Positions 1-6,305 are shown, counted from the first letter of the stretch. The stretch is 7,694 bases of DNA from Clostridiales bacterium UBA1381 (GCA_002305435.1 DBQZ01000026.1:18043-25736), one strand, 5' to 3'. Notes: generated by a model from the letters alone, not told the origin. Program-made: numbers and translations.

Positions 1-795
1 GGTGTGCGCCGGATACGGGTGGACGCAGCCTTTCCGGTACTCCACGGCGAGGGCGGCGAGGACGGCTCTATACAGGGGCTTTTGGAGCTTGCCGGAATAC
101 CGTACGTGGGATTTGGCATAGCGGCGTCTGCAAACAGCATGGATAAGACGCTGTCTAAGATAGTGTTTAAGTCGGCTGGGATAAAGCAGGCGGACTGGGT
201 CACTGTCAAGCGCACCGATGACATAGAAAAGCGGATGGACGAGATAGAAGAAAAGCTCGGCTATCCCTGCTTTGTAAAGCCTGCCGGAACCGGCTCGTCG
301 GTAGGCGTCGGCAAGGCGTATGACAGAGAGGAGCTCTCAGCGGCGATTAAAACCGCCCATGCCTACGACAGAAAGGCGATAGTTGAGGAGTTTATCGACG
401 GCCACGAGGTAGAGTGTGCAGTCCTTGGCGATATTGATACGGCAGAGGGAACGGATGTCGGCGAGATAGTGCCGGTTGTGGACTTCTACGATTTTGACGC
501 AAAATATAAGACCGGGGCGACAAAGCTTTTAATCCCGGCGGATGTGGATAAGGAAATTCGTGACAAGGTCAGAAGCGAGGCGGTAAAAGCCTTCCACGCA
601 ATGGACGGTCAGGGGATGGCAAGAGTCGATTTCTTCGTACGAAAGAGCGACAACGCTGTTATATTGAATGAGATAAACACGATTCCCGGATTTACGGGGA
701 TAAGTATGTACCCGAAGCTGTGGCAGCATGAGGGGCTTTCCTACAGCCGTCTTTTAGACCGGCTTTTGGAATTGGCTAAAACGAGAACGAGATAA
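1..795 (+). CDS. ddl: D-alanine--D-alanine ligase, 3' part (5' end outside window)
   Basis: This cytoplasmic ATP-grasp enzyme joins two D-alanines for the end of the peptidoglycan stem peptide. The frame is open from the first base and enters the protein at the conserved segment DAAFPVLHGEGGEDG (nt 22-66), which sits roughly 80-100 residues into full-length enzymes of about 340-370 residues, so the N-terminal part lies upstream. Visible landmarks are IQGLLELAGIPYVG, the ATP-binding KPAGTGSSVGV (nt 277-309), the specificity loop with DAKY (nt 496-507), and the metal-binding ARVDFF (nt 619-636) and NEINTIPGFT (nt 667-696). The tyrosine of DAKY is typical of D-Ala-D-Ala ligases. VanA-type D-Ala-D-Lac ligases carry a different loop here, so resistance-type specificity is not suggested. 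The gene is followed 75 nt later by murI, which supplies another D-amino acid to the same pathway. The GTG at nt 4 is internal and not the real start. Confidence 0.95.
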   Translation, partial: GVRRIRVDAAFPVLHGEGGEDGSIQGLLELAGIPYVGFGIAASANSMDKTLSKIVFKSAGIKQADWVTVKRTDDIEKRMDEIEEKLGYPCFVKPAGTGSSVGVGKAYDREELSAAIKTAHAYDRKAIVEEFIDGHEVECAVLGDIDTAEGTDVGEIVPVVDFYDFDAKYKTGATKLLIPADVDKEIRDKVRSEAVKAFHAMDGQGMARVDFFVRKSDNAVILNEINTIPGFTGISMYPKLWQHEGLSYSRLLDRLLELAKTRTR

Positions 796-799
796 CACC

Positions 800-856
800 G
801 GAACGGCATAAAAGCGGTCGGGGACTATGCCCGGATAGATCCGCTTTGCCGTTTCC
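800..856 (+). other. Long imperfect stem-loop between ddl and murI
   Basis: Bases 800-808 (GGAACGGCA) pair with 847-856 with one bulged T. Bases 812-817 (AAGCGG) pair with 841-846, and CGGG at 819-822 pairs with CCCG at 830-833 around a 7-nt loop. The hairpin fills most of the intergenic gap and ends 4 nt before the murI ribosome binding site. No T-run follows, so it does not look like an intrinsic terminator. Possible roles are translational control of murI, protection of an mRNA end after processing, or a REP-like repeat. None can be chosen from this window. Confidence 0.6.
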
Positions 857-860
857 AGAT

Positions 861-865
861 GGAGG
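861..865 (+). promoter_or_regulatory. Ribosome binding site that fixes the murI start
   Basis: GGAGG lies 5 nt upstream of the ATG at 871. It overlaps the in-frame ATG at 859, which has no such site before it. This decides for 871 as the murI start. Confidence 0.8.
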
Positions 866-870
866 ACGCA

Positions 871-1680
871 ATGGATAACAGAAGCATAGGGGTGTTTGAT
901 TCGGGGCTTGGAGGCCTTACGGCAGTTAAGAAGATAATGGAGGAGCTGCCGAATGAGAGCATAGTATACTTCGGCGATACCGCACGTGTTCCCTACGGTT
1001 CACGGTCGGCGGAAACTGTGTTAAAATACACAAAAAGTGATATACGCTTTTTGCAGAGCTTTGATGTCAAGGTGATAGTCATAGCCTGCGGAACTGCAAG
1101 CTCGGTTGCGCTTCCGAGGATAAAGGAGGAATTTGCCACCCCGATAGTAGGAGTTGTGGATGCGGCAGTTTATGCGGCGGTAAGGGCGACGAGAAATAAG
1201 AAAATCGGGCTTATCGGCACTGCCGGCACTATAAAAAGCGGTTCCTACGAGCATCATATAAAGGAATACGACCGGGATATAACGGTCTACAAAAGAGCCT
1301 GCCCGCTGTTTGTGCCGCTTGTTGAGGAGGGGCATTTCGACACTGAGGTTTCAAGGCTTGTGGCGGCGGAATATTTGGAGGAGATACGCTCAGCCGGAGT
1401 TGATACGCTTATCATGGGCTGTACGCACTACCCGCTTTTGCGCCGTGTCATACGGGAGTACATGGGAGATGAGGTGACGCTCATTGACCCGGGAGCGGAG
1501 GTTGCGAAGTATTTAAAGAAGAAGCTCACCGATGAAAACCGCCATAACAGCGTACAGTCGGGCGAGCAGTACCGGTATTTTGTAAGCGATAATACCGAGG
1601 CTTTTGCAAATCTCGGAGGGATATTCCTCGACAGAGAAATAGTCACAGACGTGGAGAAGATAGACATTGAAAAATACTGA
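871..1680 (+). CDS. murI: Glutamate racemase
   Basis: MurI interconverts L- and D-glutamate in the cytoplasm without a cofactor, giving the D-Glu added by MurD to the peptidoglycan precursor. From the ATG at 871 the protein has 269 residues, the usual length. It opens with IGVFDSGLGGL (Asp10 and Ser11), followed by FGDTARVPYG (residues 34-43). The two catalytic cysteines are Cys73 in ACGTASS and Cys184 in GCTHYPLL, with His186 beside the second. The first motif reads CGT, where many family members have CNT. I recall Gly variants in other clostridial racemases, so this is probably normal variation. An in-frame ATG at 859 would add four residues, but GGAGG at 861-865 favours 871. The 3' end overlaps the next gene by 14 nt, suggesting translational coupling. 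Its position after ddl fits a wall-precursor operon. Confidence 0.96.
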   Translation: MDNRSIGVFDSGLGGLTAVKKIMEELPNESIVYFGDTARVPYGSRSAETVLKYTKSDIRFLQSFDVKVIVIACGTASSVALPRIKEEFATPIVGVVDAAVYAAVRATRNKKIGLIGTAGTIKSGSYEHHIKEYDRDITVYKRACPLFVPLVEEGHFDTEVSRLVAAEYLEEIRSAGVDTLIMGCTHYPLLRRVIREYMGDEVTLIDPGAEVAKYLKKKLTDENRHNSVQSGEQYRYFVSDNTEAFANLGGIFLDREIVTDVEKIDIEKY

Positions 1681-2083
1681 CGCCGAAATAAGGATAAAAA
1701 GTGTATTAAAAAGCTCCGAAGAAGCTGAAGAAAGCGATACCTGCCTCATGGGCAGATATATCTGCGGCAGGGGACGGGCGGCGCTGTTCTACGACGAGGT
1801 GCAGGAAGGCATGGAGAACTGCTCCGTGATGATAACCGTCTCAGGAGATTCGGTATCGATAAAACGGCGGGGAAGCTACGAAAGCTATATGCTGTACGAA
1901 AGGGGAAGGCTGCACACCGTGGCTTATAAAACGCCGTACGGCGAGATGGCGATGGATTTTCGCACGAAAATCGTAGAAACCGAATTTTCGCCCGAAGGAG
2001 CGTATATCAGGCTTTGCTATACGATAGAAATGGGCAAAGATACGACCGAGGCGGAGCTTACGATAACGGCTAAGACCGTATAG
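1667..2083 (+). CDS. DUF1934 / YwiB-like small beta-barrel protein
   Basis: This encodes 138 residues if translation starts at TTG 1667. The preceding GGAG (1653-1656) is 10 nt upstream, and the start lies inside the last codons of murI. No ATG gives a comparable length, so the TTG is preferred but not certain. The sequence is rich in alternating beta strands (SVMITVSGDSVSIKRRG, RGRLHTVAYKTPYGEMAMDF, YIRLCYTIEM), ending in AELTITAKTV. The size, the G-x-M-x-M-D-F-x-T-K segment and the strand pattern match the DUF1934 family (Bacillus subtilis YwiB), predicted to be a small calycin-like barrel of unknown function. There is no signal peptide or membrane segment, so it is probably cytoplasmic. 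In other Firmicutes the family is often next to argS, as I recall. Here it sits between murI and a wall protease. The family call is by pattern, not by search. Confidence 0.75.
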   Translation: MKNTDAEIRIKSVLKSSEEAEESDTCLMGRYICGRGRAALFYDEVQEGMENCSVMITVSGDSVSIKRRGSYESYMLYERGRLHTVAYKTPYGEMAMDFRTKIVETEFSPEGAYIRLCYTIEMGKDTTEAELTITAKTV

Positions 2084-2102
2084 GAATGAAAGGACGGATA
2101 CC

Positions 2103-3626
2103 ATGAATAAGATAAAGATAGCGGCTTTGCTTGCAGCCGTGATGATGGCGGCTCAGCCGGCTGTATACGCAGCCCCGGCGGAGTCCTCACCCGCTGAGGC
2201 GACACCGCCGCCGGAGGCCACATCTTCCCCCGAAGTTACAGAGGACGGGGAAGACGGGGGCGATATTGTAATACTAAGCCCCGAATACAGCATATTCGAG
2301 CAGATGGCAGAGTACGCTTCTGAGTATTACATATACGATGATAAAAGCCCCGAGGAGATAATGCAGACGGCGCTCTCTGATGTGCTTTTCGGGAATGAGG
2401 AGCTTTTAAATGAGCTTTTAAAGGCCTCGTTCCAGGGGCTTGATATGTACAGCGACTATTATACGGCTGAGGAATTTCAGGCAGTGCTTGCAAACGAGAG
2501 CAAGATATTCTACGGTCTCGGCATACATCTGCAGACGATAGACAGCTACGTTACGATAGTCGGCTTTGAGGAAAGCTCCTCCGGCAGGGACGCAGGGCTT
2601 TTGGAAAACGACCGTATCGTGAAGATAAACGGCGAGGACGTCGTAGGCTGGTCGGCGGTTGACGCAAAGAACGCAATTGTATCCGATAAGGAGGGGGATG
2701 TCACGCTCACAATAATGCGGGGCGAGCAGACTCTTGATATAACGGCGCATCTGGCGCTTGCATATCAGCCGACTGTATCGTATGAGAATTTCGGAAAGGA
2801 CACGGCTTATATAATAATATCTTCAATGGCGGAAAATACAGCCGATGAATTTTCTGCGGCTCTTGACAAGGCACGCAGCGAGGGGATCAAGAACATTGTG
2901 CTTGATTTAAGGGATAATCCCGGCGGATACGTAAGCACCGTTTTGGAGATTGCAAGGATGGTTGTGCCGGCGGGCGTTATCGTAAGCACCGAATACCGCA
3001 ATCCTGAGGATAATACGGTGGAATATTCGGAGCTTGAGGAGACGGAGTTCCAGTTTAACGTCCTCGTAAACGGCAATACCGCCTCATCTGCGGAAATATT
3101 GGCAAGCGCCATGCAGGAGTCGGGGGCGGCTACGCTCTACGGCACGATAACGTATGGCAAAGGGCTTATACAGCGGTTCTATCCGCTGATGAACGGGGCG
3201 GCGTTTAAGATAACGAACGGCGAGTATAAGACGAGAAACGGCAACTCTATAAATGACGTGGGTATTTACCCGGATGTAGAGGTGACGAATATCATCCGAT
3301 ATATCGACCCCTCAGACTTTACCCCGTTTGACTATAAGACAAAGTGGGATATAGGAATGACAGGCGAGGGCGTATTGGCAGGCAAGGAAAGGCTCAAGCT
3401 TTTGGGATATTATACCGGCGAGCTTGACGAGGACTACGACCTTGAAACCGCCACCGCCGTTAAGAAATTCCAGGAGGAGAACGGGCTCTACGCCTACGGC
3501 GTGATGGATATAACCACCCAGCGCAAGATAGCCGAGGTGTTTGCTGATATAAAGGTTGAGGAGGACGTTCAGCAGAGGACGGCTCTTGAGGCGTTCGGGC
3601 TGACGTTTGATACTGATAATCAATAA
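2103..3626 (+). CDS. Secreted S41-family (CtpA-type) carboxyl-terminal processing peptidase with PDZ and peptidoglycan-binding domains
   Basis: This is an exported serine protease of 507 residues. AAAGGA (2089-2094) lies 8 nt before the ATG. Residues 1-23 form a signal peptide (basic start, hydrophobic core, VYA before the probable cleavage), followed by a Pro/Glu/Ser-rich spacer (24-55). A helical N-terminal part (about 60-130) precedes a PDZ domain (about 137-216, GLGIHL to VTLTIMRG). The S41 core runs from about 230 to 395 with DLRDNPGG (268-275), a catalytic Ser328 in NTASSAEI and Lys353 in TYGKGLIQ. The 25-residue Ser-Lys spacing equals that of the Prc/CtpA dyad. A PG_binding_1 domain follows (about 425-478: LKLLGYYTGELD, TATAVKKFQEENGL), which should hold the enzyme at the wall. 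In the family, these proteases trim or activate other envelope proteins. The natural substrate is not evident. It is the last gene of its unit, with a terminator right after it. Confidence 0.93.
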   Translation: MNKIKIAALLAAVMMAAQPAVYAAPAESSPAEATPPPEATSSPEVTEDGEDGGDIVILSPEYSIFEQMAEYASEYYIYDDKSPEEIMQTALSDVLFGNEELLNELLKASFQGLDMYSDYYTAEEFQAVLANESKIFYGLGIHLQTIDSYVTIVGFEESSSGRDAGLLENDRIVKINGEDVVGWSAVDAKNAIVSDKEGDVTLTIMRGEQTLDITAHLALAYQPTVSYENFGKDTAYIIISSMAENTADEFSAALDKARSEGIKNIVLDLRDNPGGYVSTVLEIARMVVPAGVIVSTEYRNPEDNTVEYSELEETEFQFNVLVNGNTASSAEILASAMQESGAATLYGTITYGKGLIQRFYPLMNGAAFKITNGEYKTRNGNSINDVGIYPDVEVTNIIRYIDPSDFTPFDYKTKWDIGMTGEGVLAGKERLKLLGYYTGELDEDYDLETATAVKKFQEENGLYAYGVMDITTQRKIAEVFADIKVEEDVQQRTALEAFGLTFDTDNQ

Positions 3627-3631
3627 GATGG

Positions 3632-3675
3632 ACAGGATAGCGGCGAAAAATAAGCGGCCGTTATCCTGTTTTTTT
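3632..3675 (+). terminator. Intrinsic terminator after the S41 protease gene
   Basis: ACAGGATAGCGGC (3632-3644) pairs with GCCGTTATCCTGT (3657-3669) as a 13-bp stem with one G-U pair and a 12-nt loop. A run of seven T (3669-3675) follows directly. It lies 5 nt after the stop codon and separates the wall operon from the next promoter. Confidence 0.92.
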
Positions 3676-3687
3676 AAAAGAAAAATA

Positions 3688-3716
3688 TTGACTTTTAAGA
3701 TTTATTATGGTAAAAT
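3688..3716 (+). promoter_or_regulatory. Sigma-A-type promoter for the c-di-GMP riboswitch transcript
   Basis: The -35 box is TTGACT (3688-3693). A 17-nt spacer leads to the -10 box TAAAAT (3711-3716), with a TG at 3708-3709 giving an extended -10 (TGG-TAAAAT). A start near 3722-3725 would place the whole riboswitch in the leader. The surrounding DNA is AT-rich. Confidence 0.82.
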
Positions 3717-3746
3717 TATATTGAGGTCATCTATACTCTACAGAGA

Positions 3747-3837
3747 CTTCTGAAATTGTAAAATAGCAAAACTGCCGTGAGGCAGCGACGCAAAGCCACG
3801 GGTCTTATAAAAGACAGCCGGTTGCCGTACTCAGCAG
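3747..3837 (+). ncRNA. Cyclic di-GMP-I riboswitch aptamer (GEMM-I)
   Basis: The conserved GEMM-I core is readable in order: GCAAA (3766-3770), a hairpin CTGCC-GTGA-GGCAG (3772-3785) capped by a GNRA tetraloop, CGACGCAAAGCC (3786-3797), a second hairpin GTCTT-ATAA-AAGAC (3802-3815), then GCCGGTTGCC (3817-3826). GCAA (3766-3769) pairs with TTGC (3822-3825) to close the three-way core. Outer pairings GTA/TAC and CTTCTGA (3747-3753) with TCAGCAG (3831-3837, one mismatch) extend the closing stem. In the Vibrio Vc2 RNA the ligand is bound by G20, A47 and C92. By my alignment these correspond to G3766, A3793 and C3825. Keeping a G at the first position favours c-di-GMP over the cGAMP-binding variants, which carry A. 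It lies between its own promoter and the surface-protein gene. Confidence 0.93.
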
Positions 3838-3883
3838 GACGATTCCCAAAATGGGAACAACAATCCTAAAAGGGTTGTTCTGT
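3838..3883 (+). promoter_or_regulatory. Structured region after the aptamer, probable expression platform
   Basis: Two adjacent hairpins follow the aptamer: TTCCCA-AAA-TGGGAA (3843-3857), and AACAATCCT (3859-3867) paired with AGGGTTGTT (3871-3879), 9 bp with one G-U pair. Alternatively GCAGGAC (3834-3840) can pair with GTTCTGT (3877-3883), which would break the outer closing stem of the aptamer. No strong T-run follows either hairpin, so a classical intrinsic terminator is not visible. The mode of switching and its direction (on or off) cannot be read from the sequence. Confidence 0.5.
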
Positions 3884-3911
3884 ATATTAGATGGACAGGA
3901 ATATTTGTTTT

Positions 3912-3918
3912 AAGGAGG
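3912..3918 (+). promoter_or_regulatory. Ribosome binding site that fixes the surface-protein start
   Basis: AAGGAGG ends 7 nt before the ATG at 3926 and only 1 nt before the in-frame ATG at 3920. The spacing makes 3926 the start. It is about 75 nt after the aptamer, within reach of a leader-based control. Confidence 0.85.
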
Positions 3919-3925
3919 AATGGTT

Positions 3926-6259
3926 ATGAAAACAAAATTCAGCAAAAAGCTCTTGAGCTTTGTTACTGCGGTCTCCCTCTTCTCCGGCGTATTCGCCTTT
4001 AGCACGGCGCAGGCTGCCGATGTGACTGCGGATACAATCATGGGAAGCATGACGCTGTATGATTACGATGTCTCATCAGTAGAATCAAGCGGTACTCAAC
4101 TGCTTTTCGGTCGTCAGGGCGTTTCGTCAAACCCGGAGTATAACAGATGGGACAAAAATGATAATTACCGCATAGTGCAGGGTCTTGCAGCTGATGAGCT
4201 TGTAAACGGACAGTTTGAGCTGGCAGAGCGGGAAGTTACCTATTACCGCTACAAAGGATTGTGGGGCAATTGGAGCGACTGGTCTACAGAAAAGCCCCCT
4301 TCATGGACCACTGTTGAAACAAAAACCGAAACCGCCAAGCTCACAGTACCCGACACAGCTGACGGCAAGCTGTTCAGCGACGGCGAGAAAGTCGGCACAT
4401 ATCAGATGCCGTTCGACCATGTAGGAAACGGGGTATATGAATACGACAGCGCTGATAAAAAGCTAACAGCCAATAACTACACAAACGTGCTTGAGGTGAG
4501 CGACTACGCACGCGGCGAGGCGCCCAAATTTATGCCGCTCGGCGATGAAAATTACTACTTCGGCGCAGCTGTTGAGCTTCCCTTCGTTTATAAGAACGGC
4601 GGAACAGTAAACAACGGCGACGACATGGTATTTGAGTTCTCCGGCGATGACGACGTATGGGTATACGTTGACGGCAAGCTCGTGCTTGACATGGGCGGTA
4701 TCCACGGAGCCGTATCGGGAACGATTAACTTCCGTACGCTTGAGGCTACAATCACAAACGGTGATATCTACGGCGGCGGTGCGACAACAACGACGTTTGA
4801 TTTCGATACCTCTACATCGGATCATACAATCCAGATGTTCTACCTTGAAAGAGGAGCTAACGAGTCAAACTTTAAGATGAGCTTCAACCTTATCCAGCCG
4901 ACAAACTATGTCGTTAAGTATTACGACGGCAAGCTCTATAACGGCAAGCCCGGCGATGCAGGTCTTTTGGCAACTGTAGTCCAGAATTCCAGAGACGACG
5001 GTACAAAGCTCTATGCCGGTGACAAAGTTAAGCAGAGCGAAATAAAGATAAACGTAAACGATAAAACAGCAGAGCTTATCGCAAGCGACGAGTATTACGG
5101 CGGATTTGTTGTAGACGACAACTTCATGCCGGTAACAGATCCCAATGCGGTAGTTACAACAGTAACAGATGACGATACCGATATAGTATACGTTATCTTC
5201 CTGCCGAAGCCCTCTTATACAGTAACATACTGGATGGGCGAAAATGAGGCAGACTCCTCAACATGGACGCAGGTTACACAGAAGGCAAACGTTGGTACAG
5301 TCGGCCAGCAGATAACTGCAGCTGATATTGACGTTACCTTTGAATTTGAAGGTCAGTGGTACACAGGAAAGATAGTATCTCAGGCTGATGAAAACGGCGT
5401 ATACGGCACACTTTCAGCAGACGCACCGTTTAATGTAGACGTTCTTGTTGTTCCGACAACAGAGCCGACTGCTGAGCCGACGACAGCTCCGTCAACAGAG
5501 CCTTCGACAGAACCCTCGACAGCTCCGACAACAGAGCCGACAATAGCTCCGACTGAGGAACCGACAACACCTCCGTCGGAGGAGCCGACAGTTCCACCTT
5601 ATGATAATCCGTACACGCTTGAAAGCGCAGCTGCTTACATTTTTGGTAGAACAGACACCGAAATGCAGGCTGAGGACGGTATGAAGAGAGGCGAGGCAGC
5701 AGCAGTTCTGTACAGACTTCTCAAGCAAAACAATCTGCTCGGTGACTTCACATATTCGGCAGATACCACATCAGCATTTCTCAACCTGAAAGGCAGATGG
5801 GACAGAAGTGCGCTTGAGTACATGGCGTATCTGGGACTCTACACAGTTGAAGAGGGAATTAGCCCGGATAACAACATTACAAGAGCAGAAGCGTTTAAGA
5901 TGATGGCGGTTGCCCTCGGATTTACCGATGATGTAACACTCCCGCTTGAGTCCTACGCAGCGATCCTTGTAGATGCCGGTTACGTTCAGGGTGACGAAAA
6001 CGGCAACCTCAATCTCGGTGATGAAATACGCCGTGCAGAGTTCTGTAAGATTTACAACATGATAATCGAGCGTGATGCTATGGGTCTTACAATGGCAGAC
6101 GGTTCGACTGTTACTGCTGAAACCTACGGTTTTGTTGATTTGTTTGCAGATCAGTGGTATTACGAGATAATGCTCAAAGCCACAAGCGCATATGATGACG
6201 CAGGCAATGTTGACCTTGACCTTCGTGCACTGAGAAACGTAATAGACGATTACGCTTAA
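3926..6259 (+). CDS. Secreted fibro-slime (PA14-like) surface protein with Pro-rich linker and SLH-like C-terminus
   Basis: This encodes 777 residues from ATG 3926. Residues 1-30 are a signal peptide (MKTKFSKK start, hydrophobic core, AQA before the cut). A fibro-slime-type domain spans about 38-325. It opens with MTLYDYD and ILVNGQF-like strands and has its hallmark FEFSGDDDVWVYVDGKLVL then DMGGIHG (about 236-261), where the acidic cluster is expected to bind metal as in PA14 domains. Inside it, about residues 104-138, lies a Tyr/Trp-rich segment with WGNWSDWS. Two beta-rich repeats follow (about 328-510, YVVKYYDG and YTVTYWMG). The linker (510-558) has a proline at exactly every fourth residue. 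The C-terminal part (561-777) holds divergent SLH motifs with MKRGE, ITRAE and IRRAE, then a half motif FVDLFADQWYYE. There is no LPXTG signal, so attachment is probably non-covalent through wall polysaccharide. The leader riboswitch suggests a c-di-GMP-controlled adhesin. The ligand is unknown. Confidence 0.88.
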   Translation: MKTKFSKKLLSFVTAVSLFSGVFAFSTAQAADVTADTIMGSMTLYDYDVSSVESSGTQLLFGRQGVSSNPEYNRWDKNDNYRIVQGLAADELVNGQFELAEREVTYYRYKGLWGNWSDWSTEKPPSWTTVETKTETAKLTVPDTADGKLFSDGEKVGTYQMPFDHVGNGVYEYDSADKKLTANNYTNVLEVSDYARGEAPKFMPLGDENYYFGAAVELPFVYKNGGTVNNGDDMVFEFSGDDDVWVYVDGKLVLDMGGIHGAVSGTINFRTLEATITNGDIYGGGATTTTFDFDTSTSDHTIQMFYLERGANESNFKMSFNLIQPTNYVVKYYDGKLYNGKPGDAGLLATVVQNSRDDGTKLYAGDKVKQSEIKINVNDKTAELIASDEYYGGFVVDDNFMPVTDPNAVVTTVTDDDTDIVYVIFLPKPSYTVTYWMGENEADSSTWTQVTQKANVGTVGQQITAADIDVTFEFEGQWYTGKIVSQADENGVYGTLSADAPFNVDVLVVPTTEPTAEPTTAPSTEPSTEPSTAPTTEPTIAPTEEPTTPPSEEPTVPPYDNPYTLESAAAYIFGRTDTEMQAEDGMKRGEAAAVLYRLLKQNNLLGDFTYSADTTSAFLNLKGRWDRSALEYMAYLGLYTVEEGISPDNNITRAEAFKMMAVALGFTDDVTLPLESYAAILVDAGYVQGDENGNLNLGDEIRRAEFCKIYNMIIERDAMGLTMADGSTVTAETYGFVDLFADQWYYEIMLKATSAYDDAGNVDLDLRALRNVIDDYA
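5453..5599 (+). repeat. 12-nt coding repeat: Pro-every-fourth-residue linker
   Basis: Within the surface-protein gene, thirteen prolines (residues 510 to 558) are spaced by exactly four residues. The units are mostly TTEP, STEP, TTAP and SEEP. At DNA level this is a degenerate 12-nt tandem repeat of about 12 units with varied codons. It separates the folded domains from the SLH-like anchor and is likely an extended, wall-spanning spacer, possibly O-glycosylated on Thr/Ser. Confidence 0.9.
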
Positions 6260-6274
6260 TTCTTACGGTATTAG

Positions 6275-6305
6275 CCCGGAGAGGAGACTCTCCGGGTCTT
6301 TTTTT
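6275..6305 (+). terminator. Intrinsic terminator after the surface-protein gene
   Basis: CCCGGAGAG (6275-6283) and CTCTCCGGG (6288-6296) form a perfect 9-bp stem with a GAGA tetraloop. TCTTTTTTT follows (6297-6305). It lies 15 nt after the stop codon and makes the surface-protein gene a single-gene unit. Confidence 0.95.

Noticed and set aside
496..540. Vancomycin-resistance type D-Ala-D-Lac ligase
   Set aside because: The loop carries DAKY with the Tyr typical of D-Ala-D-Ala ligases, and no vanH or vanX neighbours are seen.
859..870. ATG 859 as start of murI
   Set aside because: The ribosome binding site GGAGG lies at 861-865, downstream of this ATG, so it serves the ATG at 871.
3843..3883. 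Intrinsic terminator in the riboswitch leader
   Set aside because: The hairpins are sound, but the following bases (CTGTATATTAG) lack a T-run. A weak alternative, TTCTGT with ACAGGAA before TATTTGTTTT, has too short a stem to claim.
3920..3925. ATG 3920 as start of the surface protein
   Set aside because: Only one base separates it from AAGGAGG. The ATG at 3926 has proper spacing and gives a typical signal peptide.
5453..5599. CRISPR-like array or minisatellite
   Set aside because: The 12-nt units are coding repeats with no spacers, and codon variation keeps the protein pattern.
5492..5728. Reverse-strand Cys/Arg-rich frame opposite the Pro-rich linker
   Set aside because: Its composition is a mirror of the repeated Thr/Pro/Glu codons on the + strand, and it lacks a ribosome binding site. 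The same holds for the other reverse-strand frames opposite recognised genes.
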